Below are positions 8,609-18,837 of a DNA stretch of 41,226 bases, piece by piece; position 1 is the first letter of the stretch, and each line of letters begins with the position of its first letter. This DNA comes from Polysphondylium violaceum. Its lineage: Eukaryota > Evosea > Eumycetozoa > Dictyosteliales > Dictyosteliaceae. Made by a program: the position numbers and the translations under genes. Location of the stretch: positions 1 through 41,226 of the forward strand of contig AJWJ01000178.1 in assembly GCA_000277445.1 (NCBI GenBank), in the 5' to 3' direction. The notes under the pieces were generated by a model that searched no databases, was not told where the DNA came from, and was given only the letters and a program-made list of their open reading frames with translations.

Positions 8609-10372
8609 ATGGTAGTTGGATCGGAAAACATTTGTACCGATGTTAGCGGTGAGCTAATGTTGGATCAAATGATAATACCTGATCCTCATCCTCTATCGCC
8701 AATTCCAACATGTTTAAAGAGAAATCGAGATGAATTTTTAAAACACATATCTGATTATAGTTTAGAACAAGAAGAGCAAGATAATAGTGGTGATCAAAGT
8801 AATGATAGTAGTAGTAGTATAGATAATAGTATTGTAGACCATAATCAAAGTAATCAAAGTGTTGTTCAACAAGATGGTGATGATGATGAATCAAATCAAT
8901 ATTTAAATTTAAATTCAGAAGATATTACTCAAGATGGTGAAGATGATGATGAAGAAAGTCATGATGAAGAAGAAGATGAAAGTGAAGAAGAAGAAGAAGA
9001 AGAAGAAGAAGAAGAAGAAGAAGAAGAGGGTCAAGAATCAAAAACAACAACTACCACTACGACAACGAAAAATAAAGGTGGTAAAAAAAAGTACGACGCA
9101 TGGGATAGAACTTGTGAATATTGTGGAAAGGAATTCAGTAGAAAATCAAAATTGGTTTACCATCTAAGAACTCATACTGGAGAGAGACCTTATGTTTGTA
9201 CATTTGAGGGATGTAATAAATCATTTACTAGATCTCATCATCTCAAATACCATGAAGCATCTCATATTCCACCAGAAAATAAATTACCTTGTCCAACCAT
9301 TGGTTGTACAGCTACTTTTGTACATAAACATCATCTCCTCAATCACATTAGAGTTCAACATAGTCAAGAAAAACCATACAAATGTACTTTTAGTCCAGAA
9401 ACTTGTCATCTAAGTTTTAGTAAACATAATCAACTCAAGCGTCACATTGCATCGACCCACATGCATCAGTTGCCCTATGAATGCACCTATGAAGGTTGCG
9501 ACAAAAGATTTGAATATCCCCATCACCTTAAAAAACACATTAAAGCCCGTCACGAAGGAATCAAAACCAACGTGTGTATGTTTCCCGGTTGCACAGAGTC
9601 ATTTTACACTCAATTGGAACTCCAAAAACACAGAAAATCAGCTCATGTCATTATGTACACTTGTGATCATTGCGGTGCATCATTCAAACAATCTACACAC
9701 TTGAAAACCCACAAAGAGACACACACCGAGGATCGCAAAAGATTCCCTTGTACCTATGAAAATTGTGTGAAATCGTACGCCACCAAAAGTGGATTGGACG
9801 CACACATTAAATCAATTCACAAAGGTGAGCTATTCACTTGTACAATGCCAAGAATAAAGGAGGTCCAAGAAGCTGAGCCAAAAAATGTATATATTTCAAA
9901 AACCAAACCCACCAAAAAGAGAAGAACAAAGAAAAGAAAAGTTGATAATAGTCAAGGTAAAGAACAAGAAGACGAAGAAGAGGAAGAAGAAGAAAATAAT
10001 GAAACAGATATTTGTGGTATGACATTTGTCAACAAAAAGAATTTATGTAGACACATTGAAGTTGTTCACAATCCTTCACGTAATGGAGTTAAAATAATTC
10101 CATCAGAACATAGTAAATTACTAAAGAGTCAAGCTATTAAAGAAAAGAATCATCAAGAGAGAGTTTTAAAACATATTTTAGGTAATCCAAACACAACAAA
10201 ATCCAATTCAAATCCAATTGACTCAAATGTTGATGTTGGTGTTGTTGATCAACAACCAAATGTTGATGTAAATGTTGTTTCAGAGAAATCAATTATTGAA
10301 CAAACTATGGATGAAATATTTAGATCTCACGAGACAGAGTTAAATCTCATGGAAGAACCATTGGAATTGTAG
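8609..10372 (+). CDS. TFIIIA-like C2H2 zinc-finger transcription factor
   Basis: A single exon of 587 residues. After an acidic leader (poly-Glu ~125-140) come C2H2 fingers with mostly C-x4-C spacing: Cys pairs begin at about residues 169, 197, 228, 259, 292, 323, 352 and 381. A ninth finger runs from C411 through C469 to H482/H487. Nine consecutive fingers, C-x4-C spacing and lines such as CTFEGCNKSFTRSHHLKYH resemble TFIIIA, the RNA polymerase III factor that binds the internal promoter of 5S rRNA genes and 5S RNA. The ninth finger is odd: about 57 residues (basic, then poly-Glu) separate its first Cys from its second. Yeast TFIIIA also has a large insert near its last fingers. The Lys/Arg stretch KKRRTKKRKV in the insert is a good nuclear signal. 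Confidence 0.8.
   Translation: MVVGSENICTDVSGELMLDQMIIPDPHPLSPIPTCLKRNRDEFLKHISDYSLEQEEQDNSGDQSNDSSSSIDNSIVDHNQSNQSVVQQDGDDDESNQYLNLNSEDITQDGEDDDEESHDEEEDESEEEEEEEEEEEEEEEGQESKTTTTTTTTKNKGGKKKYDAWDRTCEYCGKEFSRKSKLVYHLRTHTGERPYVCTFEGCNKSFTRSHHLKYHEASHIPPENKLPCPTIGCTATFVHKHHLLNHIRVQHSQEKPYKCTFSPETCHLSFSKHNQLKRHIASTHMHQLPYECTYEGCDKRFEYPHHLKKHIKARHEGIKTNVCMFPGCTESFYTQLELQKHRKSAHVIMYTCDHCGASFKQSTHLKTHKETHTEDRKRFPCTYENCVKSYATKSGLDAHIKSIHKGELFTCTMPRIKEVQEAEPKNVYISKTKPTKKRRTKKRKVDNSQGKEQEDEEEEEEENNETDICGMTFVNKKNLCRHIEVVHNPSRNGVKIIPSEHSKLLKSQAIKEKNHQERVLKHILGNPNTTKSNSNPIDSNVDVGVVDQQPNVDVNVVSEKSIIEQTMDEIFRSHETELNLMEEPLEL
8984..9027 (+). repeat. (GAA)n microsatellite coding poly-Glu
   Basis: About 15 GAA units lie inside the TFIIIA-like gene and code for a run of Glu. 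Trinucleotide runs of this type within coding sequence are characteristic of dictyostelid genomes. Confidence 0.8.
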
Positions 10373-10420
10373 ACAATCCAAAAATAAAATCATATTATTT
10401 ATTTATATCATCATTATGAT

Positions 10421-11917
10421 TTATTCCTCTTTTTTATTTTCACTAGTTGATATATCTGATATTGTTGTTGTTGTTGTTGCCAAAACATTATTATCATCAA
10501 TAGCCCAAAAAGGTAATTCTGTTTCAAATGACCATTCTTGAGATTCATATTTTTTGGCATGTAAATAAATTCCAAAAGAAAATTGAGTTGGATCTGACCA
10601 TACAATTGAACAATCCTTACATTCAATTGGAATTGATTCATCATCTTGAATATCTTCAAATACTTTGGGTTCGTTAAGAGTTGTTGTTGATGGGGTAATA
10701 TCATTATTATTGTTATCATCATCACCTTCTCCATATAAATCACTAATTCCATCACTGGTGAATGATTTGCTATTGGAGACGTTTTTCTTGAATTCATCGT
10801 TATAGAGAGGGTCGTTGAGAATTGGGAATTTAAGCCATTGAAGGTGAATACGAATTTGGTGAGTTCTGCCTGTTTTGGGTAAACACAACACAATGCTTGT
10901 GTCCTCTTTGGCGTTGTAAGAGTAGAGTTTAAAATGAGTGACAGAGGGTTTGCCTTGTGGCCCGACATAGTTGATGCCCAATCGCATGTTTTGGATGACC
11001 AATGGTTGGTCGACAACGATGAAATCGCCGTTATCGTTGCTGGGGAATTTGCCCTTTACCTTGGCCAGATAGGTCTTTTGTACGGTGCCTTTTTGGATCT
11101 GTGTCGACTTTGCTTTGGCAGCAGCTGGTGTTCGAGCGAGTATGAGCAGACCCGAGGTCAGACGATCGAGTCTGTGCACACCATACAGATGCGTGAGGCC
11201 ATGTTGCGAGGCGAGCATAAACGTCAACGAATTGTGTCTAAATCGTCCGCATGGGTGCACAGGGATAGAGGCAGGTTTGTCGACAACCACGATATCGTCG
11301 TTGAGCGCCACAATCTTTATCGGCTTGTCTGTGACGGGTGGTTCGTGTCTGTGCACGTTGTGTGATATCACGTCATTGAGCTTAATGATCGAGTTGGGTG
11401 ACGATTGTTGGCCATTGATGGTAATCAAACCTCTTTTAATCTTTTGATGGTATATGTGTTGGGGAAGCGTAGAAAACTCTGTTGAAAACATCTCCAACAA
11501 CGATCTGCCAAACCATCTCTCTTTGGCATTTACCTTGAATGTGTATTGATAGGGATTTACAAATCTAAGACCATTTTCAACAAAACAAGTTGTCTCTGCC
11601 AACAACTCTTTGGTGATATTGCCCTCCTCTTCATTCTTTTTATAGTTTTCCACCTTTTTGTTATTCTTTTTGTTTCTTCTATTCTCTATTTTCCTTTTCT
11701 TGTGTTGTTCTTTAATATTTTTCTTGTACTCTTCTTTACTTAGAATCGTTCCATCAGGTTGAATATACTTTTTATTTATTTTTTCTGTATCTATTGTTGT
11801 TGCTGTATCTGTTGTATCTGTTGTATTATTGGATTTTGAATATTTATTATCATTCTCATCGACATTATCTATATCTTCCAATGTTCTCTTATTATTTTCA
11901 TTCTTTTCTTCGTTCAT
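10421..11917 (-). CDS. RluA-family RNA pseudouridine synthase (RPUSD2/PUS9/RIB2-like)
   Basis: A single exon of 498 residues on the minus strand, starting at ATG 11917. After a charged Asn/Lys-rich leader (1-100) comes an S4-like region (about 130-190, ending VHRHEPPV). The catalytic core has VVDKPASIPVHPCGRFRHN and the signature HRLDRLTSGLL, with catalytic Asp about D251, then PKTGRTHQIRIHL. HRHEPPV plus HPCGR-RHN are hallmarks of the RPUSD2 and yeast Pus8/Pus9 branch, which modify uridine 32 of cytosolic or mitochondrial tRNA. An Asn/Asp-rich insert and an acidic tail replace the deaminase domain found in yeast Rib2. Its 3' end converges with the TFIIIA-like gene, 48 bases away. Confidence 0.92.
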   Translation of the reverse strand: MNEEKNENNKRTLEDIDNVDENDNKYSKSNNTTDTTDTATTIDTEKINKKYIQPDGTILSKEEYKKNIKEQHKKRKIENRRNKKNNKKVENYKKNEEEGNITKELLAETTCFVENGLRFVNPYQYTFKVNAKERWFGRSLLEMFSTEFSTLPQHIYHQKIKRGLITINGQQSSPNSIIKLNDVISHNVHRHEPPVTDKPIKIVALNDDIVVVDKPASIPVHPCGRFRHNSLTFMLASQHGLTHLYGVHRLDRLTSGLLILARTPAAAKAKSTQIQKGTVQKTYLAKVKGKFPSNDNGDFIVVDQPLVIQNMRLGINYVGPQGKPSVTHFKLYSYNAKEDTSIVLCLPKTGRTHQIRIHLQWLKFPILNDPLYNDEFKKNVSNSKSFTSDGISDLYGEGDDDNNNNDITPSTTTLNEPKVFEDIQDDESIPIECKDCSIVWSDPTQFSFGIYLHAKKYESQEWSFETELPFWAIDDNNVLATTTTTISDISTSENKKEE

Positions 11918-12272
11918 TCTAATTGCTGATGAAAATGAAAAATAAAAAAAAAAAACGAAAATCTTTTTGATAATGAAATAAGTTATCTGTTAATCATTAT
12001 TTCATATAAATCATTTTATATATATGTTTATCCTTTATACAATAAAAAAGCAAAGAGATACTATTATTTCCGACCCCACAGGATTATTTCTCAGATATAA
12101 AAGAATTTCTATTTTTTTTTAAATTTTATTTTTATTTTTTTTTTTTTGAAAAATTGGTTGATATTGGGAAAAACACACACCAATTTTAATTTTATTTCTA
12201 TTTATTTTATAGTATTATTTGTAGCATAGTAGTAGCAGTAGTAGAAGAGTGTTCTACATTGATGATAGAAAG
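11918..12272. promoter_or_regulatory. Divergent promoter between pseudouridine synthase and SERINC genes
   Basis: 355 bases with T tracts (12107-12147) and a GTAGCA/GTAGTAG-rich stretch just before the SERINC start. No discrete binding site is identified. Confidence 0.35.
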
Positions 12273-13687
12273 ATGAGTAATTTTATCACTAGTGGAACTA
12301 CTGCATGTAAATATCTATAGAGAACATCAATAATATTCATTCATAATATATTCTAATACCAATTCTATATTATACCAAACAAATACAAAGGTTCATGCTT
12401 TGGAACAGGTGTTAAAAAATCTACATTAACTAGAATTGTATATATTTTCTTTTTTTTATTGGTATCAGTGGTAGCATATGTTATGAGTTATTGGACTTTT
12501 AGTTGGTTCAATAATATCGATGGTAGAGTATCATTGACAGTATAGACAAGAAATGTATTGTTGAAACACGTATTAATAAACTAATACAATCAAATACAAT
12601 CAATATAGTTTTAAAAGTATGTATGGATAATGATGAATGTGTTGGTACACTTGTTGTTTTTAGATTAACATTTGGATTGGCAACCTATCATATACTATTG
12701 GCACTCGTCATGATTGGTGTACAAAACACTTTTGACACAAGAGCCAAGTTTCAAGATGGTTGGTGGCCAATAAAGATTCTATTGTTGGCAGGCATTATAC
12801 TTGCCTCGTTTTTCATTCCCAACAAATTCTTTGTCGTCTATGGATGGATAGCTATTTTTGGTGCAGCATTGTTTATCATTATTCAGTTGGTGTTGTTGGT
12901 AGAGTTTGCCTATTCGTTGAACGAGGGCTGTGTCGCGAGAATCGAAGAAGAGGGTCATTATTCCAAGCGTTGGTATTTCACTCTTCTCGTGCTTACCTTT
13001 GGCTCTGTATTGGCTGCCATTGCAGGCTGTGTATTGTTACTCGTGTTTTTCGGTAAATGCAACATCAACCAATTCTTTATCGTTTTCAATATGGCCATCT
13101 CGTTGATTATTGGCGTTTTGTCTATCAATGAAAAGGTGCGTGAGTACAGACCCTCATCAGGATTGTTCCAATCGGGTGTGGTCATGTTGTACTCTACCTA
13201 TTTGGTATACAGTGCCATCAACAGCGAGCCCGCAAGCATGTGCTCCACCTTTGCCAACAGCAATCCTCGAGAGTCTACCATTATCATTGGTGCAGTATTC
13301 ACCATTATCTCTGTGTGTTACTCTGCTTTTCGTGCATCAGATTCCAACGAATTGTTGGGCTCTGATGGCCACAGCCACGAGTATGAAAGTTTACCAAATT
13401 TAGACACCGGCGACGAGGATGGCCGTCTTGAAGACGACGAGTGTTCTCATGTGACCTACAACTATACCTTTTTCCACATCACCTTTGCTCTCGGTGCCAT
13501 GTACATTGGCATGCTTTTAACCAATTGGTCAACCATTGGTGGTGTCTCATCGTCTACTTCACTTGTGAGCGTAGACTCTGGTTTAGTATCAGTTTGGGTG
13601 AAAATGATTAGCTCTTGGTTGGTCAATTTACTCTATCTTTGGACTCTAGTTGGTCCTCTTCTTTTACCAAATAGAGAATGGCATTAA
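12273..13687 (+). CDS. SERINC/TMS1 serine incorporator family membrane protein
   Basis: Exons 12273-12306, 12391-12522 and 12609-13687 join in frame (junction residues TACSCFGTG and NNIDVLKVCMDND) to 414 residues. The family layout is clear: a short N-terminal Cys-containing stretch before TLTRIVYIFFFLLVSVVAYVM; about ten hydrophobic segments; the family motifs VFRLTFGLATYHI, FQDGWWPIKILLL and WYFTLLVLTFG; an acidic cytosolic loop (NLDTGDEDGRLEDDE) before the YNYTFFHITFALGAMYIGMLLTNW block; and a C-terminal VGPLLLPNREW. SERINC proteins sit in endomembranes or the plasma membrane and are implicated in phospholipid scrambling and serine-lipid homeostasis. The N-terminal Cys cluster is smaller than in animal members. 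Confidence 0.95.
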
Positions 13688-14527
13688 TTTATTATGTTTT
13701 CCATTATTCTTATCACCATATTTTATTATATCTCTCATTATCTTACTCATCATATATCATGATATAAAATGAACTACATAGCAATAAATTAATTATTATA
13801 TTGATAATTATGGTAGGTTATAAACAACAAAATATCTTTTGTATCAAAAAAAAAGAAAAAAAAAATCATTTTGAGATCTCGATGAAAATGGTGAGGGTGT
13901 GTGGGTGAGGGGGAAATTAATTTCTTTTTTTGATATCATTATGAAGTAAAAGCAGTGGGTGATTTAAATCATTTGATTTCTTTTTTTTTATTTTTTTTTA
14001 TTATGTTTGTCATTCATATAAATAAATTTTCCTATAATAGATAATACTACACCAAAATTATAGCTCCAGTTTGCTGTTACTTGTTATCTATTTACTAAAA
14101 TATTCTCTAGTATTCGAATAGAGGTTTCCTAGTTTTTAGTTTATTACAAACACCTTCTCTTGTCCTATCACTTTTATTGAGGCATTTCTATGGTCACTTG
14201 TATTGTATAAAAAAAGAATAGATTTCAAACTTCCTTCTATAGCAAATTCATTTTTTTATAATTAATTTTTCAAAAAACTTTTTTGTCTTGGATTTCATCC
14301 TCTCTAGAGATAGTTCACACACAAAGGATAAACAAAACAAAAAAAAAAAAAAGACAAAATAGAGTTACTCTCTTTTCCCAAAAATTTTAATATTACTATT
14401 ACTCTATAGTAATAGTATTTCTAGGAGGGGGCACTCACCACATCACCTCACTCACTCACTCACCACACACCACACTTTATTCAGTCCATACCCTTTTTGA
14501 AAAAAATAATTTCAATAAAATAAAAAT
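13688..14527. other. 0.84 kb intergenic region upstream of the LipB-like gene
   Basis: No gene seen. It holds a G/T-rich box (13890-13913), long T tracts, an imperfect palindrome around 14390-14420 (ATTACTATTACT facing AGTAATAGTATT), and a C/A-rich stretch of ACTCACC/CACCACA units at 14430-14475, about 60 bases before the start codon. The last two may be promoter elements. Confidence 0.4.
13890..13913 (+). promoter_or_regulatory. G/T-rich box
   Basis: GTGAGGGTGTGTGGGTGAGG followed by GGGG stands out in AT-rich intergenic DNA. It resembles the boxes at 3139 and 22980 and lies about 620 bases upstream of the LipB-like gene. A GBF-like factor is a possible binder; this is inferred. Confidence 0.25.
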
Positions 14528-15056
14528 ATGGCCTTAAATAGTTTATTCATTAGAAATCTTGGAAGAGTTAGTTATTCGAGATGTTTAAATGTGCAAGAAG
14601 GCATCTATGGAGGACAACAAAACTCATTGGCAGCTGTAGCGGCTGCATCCATTCCTTCGTCATCCTTTTACACCTACAAATTGCCAATTAAAAACTCTTT
14701 GGTATTGGCAGAACACTCGTCACCAGTGTTTACCTATGGTTACTTTGATAGCACTGATATGGTCACTGGTAAACAATTGAAAGAATTGAGTAGACTAGGA
14801 TTCGATACTTTTAAACTCAACAAAAGGGAACAAGGTCTCCTTTGGCATGGTCCTGGTCAATTGACTGTCTATCCATTACTAAATCTACCAAATGATCCAA
14901 TCACAAAGAGAGACTATATTTTTTCTCTTGAAAAAGTAATTAAATCTGTCTTAAACCAACTCGGCCTTGATTGTAAAATTCAAAATGATTCAATTTTATT
15001 GATTGCCAATAACTTAAAAATTGGTGATATAAATATATTTTCAGAGTAATTATTTA

Positions 15057-15112
<56 letters not shown>

Positions 15113-15512
15113 AATAATTATTTCTTTTAATTTCTAACATTTTATATATATTATTTACCTTTATAGTTTTATGACTAAACCTGGATTCTCTTTAAATGTA
15201 AATCCAAATCTAAAGTATTTTGAATATACTAATTCTAAAGATGTTACATCTGTATGGGATATCTCTAAAGATAGTTCCATTACCGTTGGTGAAATATTCC
15301 CTTTGGTTGTTGAAAATTTTGGTAAATTCTTTGGTTTTTCAAATACCTTGGACTCAAATCAATTATACATGTCAAAAGACACTCAATCATCACAACAATC
15401 TCAAGAACATCTATTTGCTTCCTCTTCTTCATCCACTCCTACTTCTAGTCAAACTGTAAATGCCCCACTTTCATTTTATTGTATGACCAACACTCCTAGA
15501 AGAGGTGATTAA
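14528..15512 (+). CDS. LipB-like (octanoyltransferase fold) protein lacking the catalytic Cys
   Basis: Exons 14528-15045 and 15167-15512 (phase 2) give 287 residues. LipB features in order: NLGRVSYSRCLNVQEGI near the N-terminus, LVLAEHSSPVFTYG (58-71), LWHGPGQLTVYP (105-116), SLEKVIKSVLNQLG, a Lys at 164 aligned with the LipB catalytic Lys, and PGFSLNVNPNL (178-188). The family then has I-x-PCG with the nucleophilic Cys. Here the sequence is FEYTNSKDVTSVWD, and position 197, counted from LNV, is Lys. The only Cys in exon 2 is near the C-terminus, in a Ser-rich tail. The usual HG before ALN is also PG. Canonical LipB moves octanoyl from ACP to lipoyl domains in mitochondria; this copy looks like a pseudoenzyme or a strongly altered one. 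The fold begins almost at residue 1, leaving little room for a transit peptide. Confidence 0.75.
15061..15111. repeat. (TTA)n microsatellite in intron
   Basis: About 17 consecutive ATT/TTA units lie in the single intron of the LipB-like gene. Confidence 0.85.
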
Positions 15513-15857
15513 ATCAGTCCATCCACCAAAGAGTGTGCGTTTAATTTGTAATTTCATATTGTAAATCTTTTTCATCCCATCAATCACACTATCCATTCAT
15601 TTGCCCATCTTTCCTTTTAGTCAACTAATATCTCTTTTTTTGTTTGATATTATCTCTTTTAAACAACAACAACCCTCATTGTTGTCACCTTGTAAATAAT
15701 CATAATAATAAAACTCTCACAATCGACACCCATCTTTTTCAAATAAATGTTCAGATTTTTTGTCTAAAAAAAAAAAAAAAAAATTTTAAAAAAAAACATT
15801 TTTGTGAGAGAGCCTTTCTATATTTTTCAAATCAAAGTTTTAAACCCAATCAACAAA
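15513..15857. other. Intergenic region between LipB-like and light-chain genes
   Basis: 345 bases, T- and CA-rich. An open frame spans its end, but its composition is not coding-like and it overlaps the light-chain start in another frame. It probably serves as 3' UTR plus promoter. Confidence 0.4.
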
Positions 15858-16238
15858 ATGAATCATATTAATACTAAAGTAAACTATACTATGCCCTTTG
15901 CAGTGAATCAGTGTTAAAAACAACATGTTACTAATGTTTAAAATTTAAATTAGGAACAAGTTATTGAAGCCTTCAAGGTTTTTGATCGTGATGGTAATGG
16001 TTATGTAGGTGTAGACTATTTAAGAAAAGTTTTAAATGAATTAGGTGATATGATGCCAGCTGAAGAAGTATGTGTTTTATTTCTATCCGTTATTTTGTTG
16101 TTTAAACGTTTGTTTCTTACCATTTCTTTTATATTTTAAATTTAGATTGAAGAAATGATTTATGAAGCTGATCCACAAAACACTGGTTATGTTCAATATC
16201 AAAGTTTTGTTGGTATGTTATTCTTGTGGGATGCCTAA
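15858..16238 (+). CDS. Single-lobe (two EF-hand) myosin-I light chain, MlcB/MlcC type
   Basis: Three small exons, 15858-15878, 15954-16067 and 16146-16238, join in phase 0 to a 75-residue protein starting MNHINTKEQVIEAF. It is one calmodulin-like lobe: EF-hand 1 has loop DRDGNGYVGVDY (18-29) and EF-hand 2 has loop DPQNTGYVQYQS (54-65). Both loops lack the acidic residue at position 12 and the second also lacks acids at positions 3 and 5, so calcium binding is expected to be weak or absent. Dictyostelium is known to have such about 73-residue single-lobe light chains dedicated to class I myosins; the match in length and layout is good. Which myosin it serves cannot be told. The N-terminus is complete, as the first intron follows only 7 codons. 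Confidence 0.85.
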
Positions 16239-16641
16239 ATAATATTGTTTATATTCAACAACATCTATACTATCATATTCACAATAGAGGATAAGATGAA
16301 AATCCAATTCAAAACCAAATCTCACAATCATAGATATATTTGTACAAATTCCCATTGTATTATATATAGCGAAAAAACAAACAACCACCCCTTACTATTT
16401 ATTTCTTTTTTGTTGTAATAAAATCAATCTCATCATAATAATAATCAAATGTGATTAAATTAGTGATTCTTCAACTCTGTTGTTTATTGTTGGAGAAACA
16501 TAGTTAATTAGCGGATGTACTATTAGTTAAAATTCCTCAAATCTATTAAACTATATGTTTATGATGTTTTGGAAGAGTGTAGTTGGAATCACTTTTGTTA
16601 ATCCTAGAGGATATTACTTAATTGTTTTATTATTTATTTAT
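16239..16641. other. Convergent 3' intergenic region
   Basis: 403 AT-rich bases between the 3' ends of the light-chain gene (plus) and the LRR-filamin gene (minus). AATAAA-like signals are present near both ends; nothing else is seen. Confidence 0.4.
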
Positions 16642-18188
16642 TTAAACTAATTCTACAGTGAATGGAGAACCTTTGATTGGTAAATTATCCGAGGTAATTG
16701 AAATTGTATATGAACCAGTTTGAGGAGAATTAAAATATACAGTGTATGAACCTGGTTTAGTTGCTTTGTTATCTTTAACAATACATTCAATTGATCTGAA
16801 AAACATTGAATTAGCTCTGCCCAAAGGGAATCCACCATTTGATTCATCTGGTGAAGATGGTTGTTCACCACTACCGCTAGCACCGCCAGTATTACTACCA
16901 TCCAATAACATTTGAACTTTAAATTCATCACCTCCACTAACTCTTGCATTATTTGAATAATCAAATGAATTTATAGTATATTGATTGGGTGCCATAGCTT
17001 TTAATGTTGGTTCTAAATCACTAATAGTACAATTGGGACCATAAGCTCTCATATATGGTTTTAAATTTTTCAAAAATGTTGGAATACCTTCCTTAATCCA
17101 TTCACAAAATGGATACTATATAAATTATTTACTCTATATTAATATATATAAAACTAATAAATAAATAAAATAATACATACTTCTAATGGATTTGGTTGAA
17201 TAATAATATCAATGGAAGGATTTAATAAATGTAATTCACCAGGTACTTTTGGTAATTGATTTTGAGAAATATTTAATCTACGTAAATTTGTGCACCAACC
17301 AATTTGTTTTGGTAAAATGGTAAATGCACCAGAAGACAAATCTAAAATTCTGAGGGTTTGAGTGAGTTCACCAATTGATATTGAAGTTGTTGGAGAAAGA
17401 TATGGTATACTATTTCTAGCTAAATATAATTCAGTTAAATTTTGAAGTTGAGATAAATCAAAATCAAAACTTGATAGCGAACAACCACTGAAGTCCAATA
17501 TCTCCAACTTTGAAAGAGTTGTAAATTGATTGCTTAGACTTGTGCCAAGATTATTGTTTGCTATATTTAGAGTACGTAGATTGCCAAGCGATGAAATGGG
17601 TGGTGGAAAAGAGGTAAATCTATTGTCTGCAATGTTGAGATGTTCTAAACAGGGTGCCAAATTTGAAATTTCATCGGGAAGATAATTTAAATGATTGCCA
17701 CTGATGTCTAGTTTTTTGAGTGTTTGAATTTCCAATATTTCAGTGGGGAAAATGGATACCTTGTTAAAAGAGTAAAAGAGCTCTTGTAAGGCAGGCAATG
17801 AGATGGTGACATTACCAAAACTTTGAATACTATTGTAAGAGATGTTGAGTGTAATCAATGATTTCAAATTGTTTGGTATCACTGTCAACATATTGTTTGA
17901 GACATCCAAAACTGTGAGGTGTTCAAGTTTAGATAATTGTGTACAAGTGTCTTTGAGCTCATTTGATTCGGCAATCAATGTCTCTAGTAATTGAAATTTC
18001 TCTATCTGACTATAAAACTCTACAATTAAATTCTTTCCAACATTTAATTTCTTTAATGTTTTTTTAAATCTAAGTATTCTTTTTGGAATTCTTTTTATAT
18101 TACAAGAACTAAGATTTAAATCTGTTCCACCTGCTGATTTACAAAGATAAATTCTATCTCTTGCATATTGTGATAAATTATTACCCAT
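16642..18188 (-). CDS. Leucine-rich-repeat protein with C-terminal filamin repeat
   Basis: Minus-strand exons 18188-17181 and 17115-16642 join in phase 0 (NPLE/YPFCEW) to 493 residues. Residues 20-335 hold about a dozen LRRs of the short intracellular type (LTVLDVSNNMLTVIP, LKKLDISGNHLNYLPDEI, LRRLNISQNQLPKVPGEL). After an LRR-capping stretch (CEWIKEGIPTFLK) comes one filamin/ABP280 immunoglobulin-like repeat (about 390-493), with the signature GSYTISITSDNLPIKGSPFTVELV spread over its last strands. An Asn/Ser/Gly insert sits inside that repeat. MGNNLS at the N-terminus fits the N-myristoylation pattern (Gly2, Ser6), suggesting membrane attachment. The pairing of LRR scaffold and filamin repeat suggests a signalling or cytoskeletal adaptor; this is inferred. 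Confidence 0.9.
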
Positions 18189-18837
18189 ATCTTATCTTTT
18201 GTTTTTATATATATTGATTATTACTGATTACTACTACTAGTATTACTATTATTACTATTGAGTGAGCGTGAGTGTGTGTTGTGGGTGAATATTATGTTTT
18301 TATGATGAATGATGAATATCAAATGATGATAGTACTGATTTGATGTTGATTAAATTTGTATTATAATAATACTAAACAAGGGAAACAAAAAAAAATAAAA
18401 ATACAATTAAATTTATTTTTTAAATGGTGGAAGGATAGGGATGATAAGTTTAATTGAATGAATGACTACTATTATTACAACAAAGTTTATTTATAGAGCT
18501 TCTTGTGTGAGTGAGCGTGTTTGTGTGTGAGTGTGGGAAAAAAGTTTGATTGGATAAAATGCGCTTGATATTATTGGAGAGTGGTGAATTGAGTGGGGGG
18601 AATCTATAATACAAAATCATGCATGCATAACACATAAAAAAAAAAAGTGGTTACAATCGAAAAAAAAAAGATCACAATTGTATTGAGAAAAAAAAATTAT
18701 AAATAAAAAAAAAAATTAAAAAATAAAAAAATCAAAAAAAGATGGGATCAAAAAGGACTTTTCGTCATTTTATTTGAATAATGCAATGAGGATTTATAAT
18801 TAGATCCGCATAGTGTGGGTGGGTGTAATTGTGATTA
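18189..18837. other. Intergenic region between LRR-filamin 5' end and NEMF 3' end
   Basis: 649 bases, non-coding. It contains GT-rich stretches at 18262-18286 and 18505-18540 (CA-rich on the strand of the LRR gene) and several A tracts (18655-18735). TTGTGGGT at 18279 resembles the reverse complement of an ACCCACAA upstream element, but no RNA gene follows. Confidence 0.4.

Noticed and set aside
10934-11447. Two plus-strand ORFs of 120-143 codons inside the pseudouridine synthase
   Set aside because: They are shadows of the GC-richer catalytic core on the other strand, and the RluA motifs are unambiguous.
15644-15871. 75-codon ORF before the light-chain gene
   Set aside because: Low-complexity Asn/Lys/Phe translation of A/T tracts, overlapping the true light-chain start in another frame.
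18279-18286. Reverse-complement ACCCACAA, like the upstream element of dictyostelid small RNA genes
   Set aside because: The following minus-strand sequence is simply the LRR gene promoter, with no RNA-like structure or class I motif.
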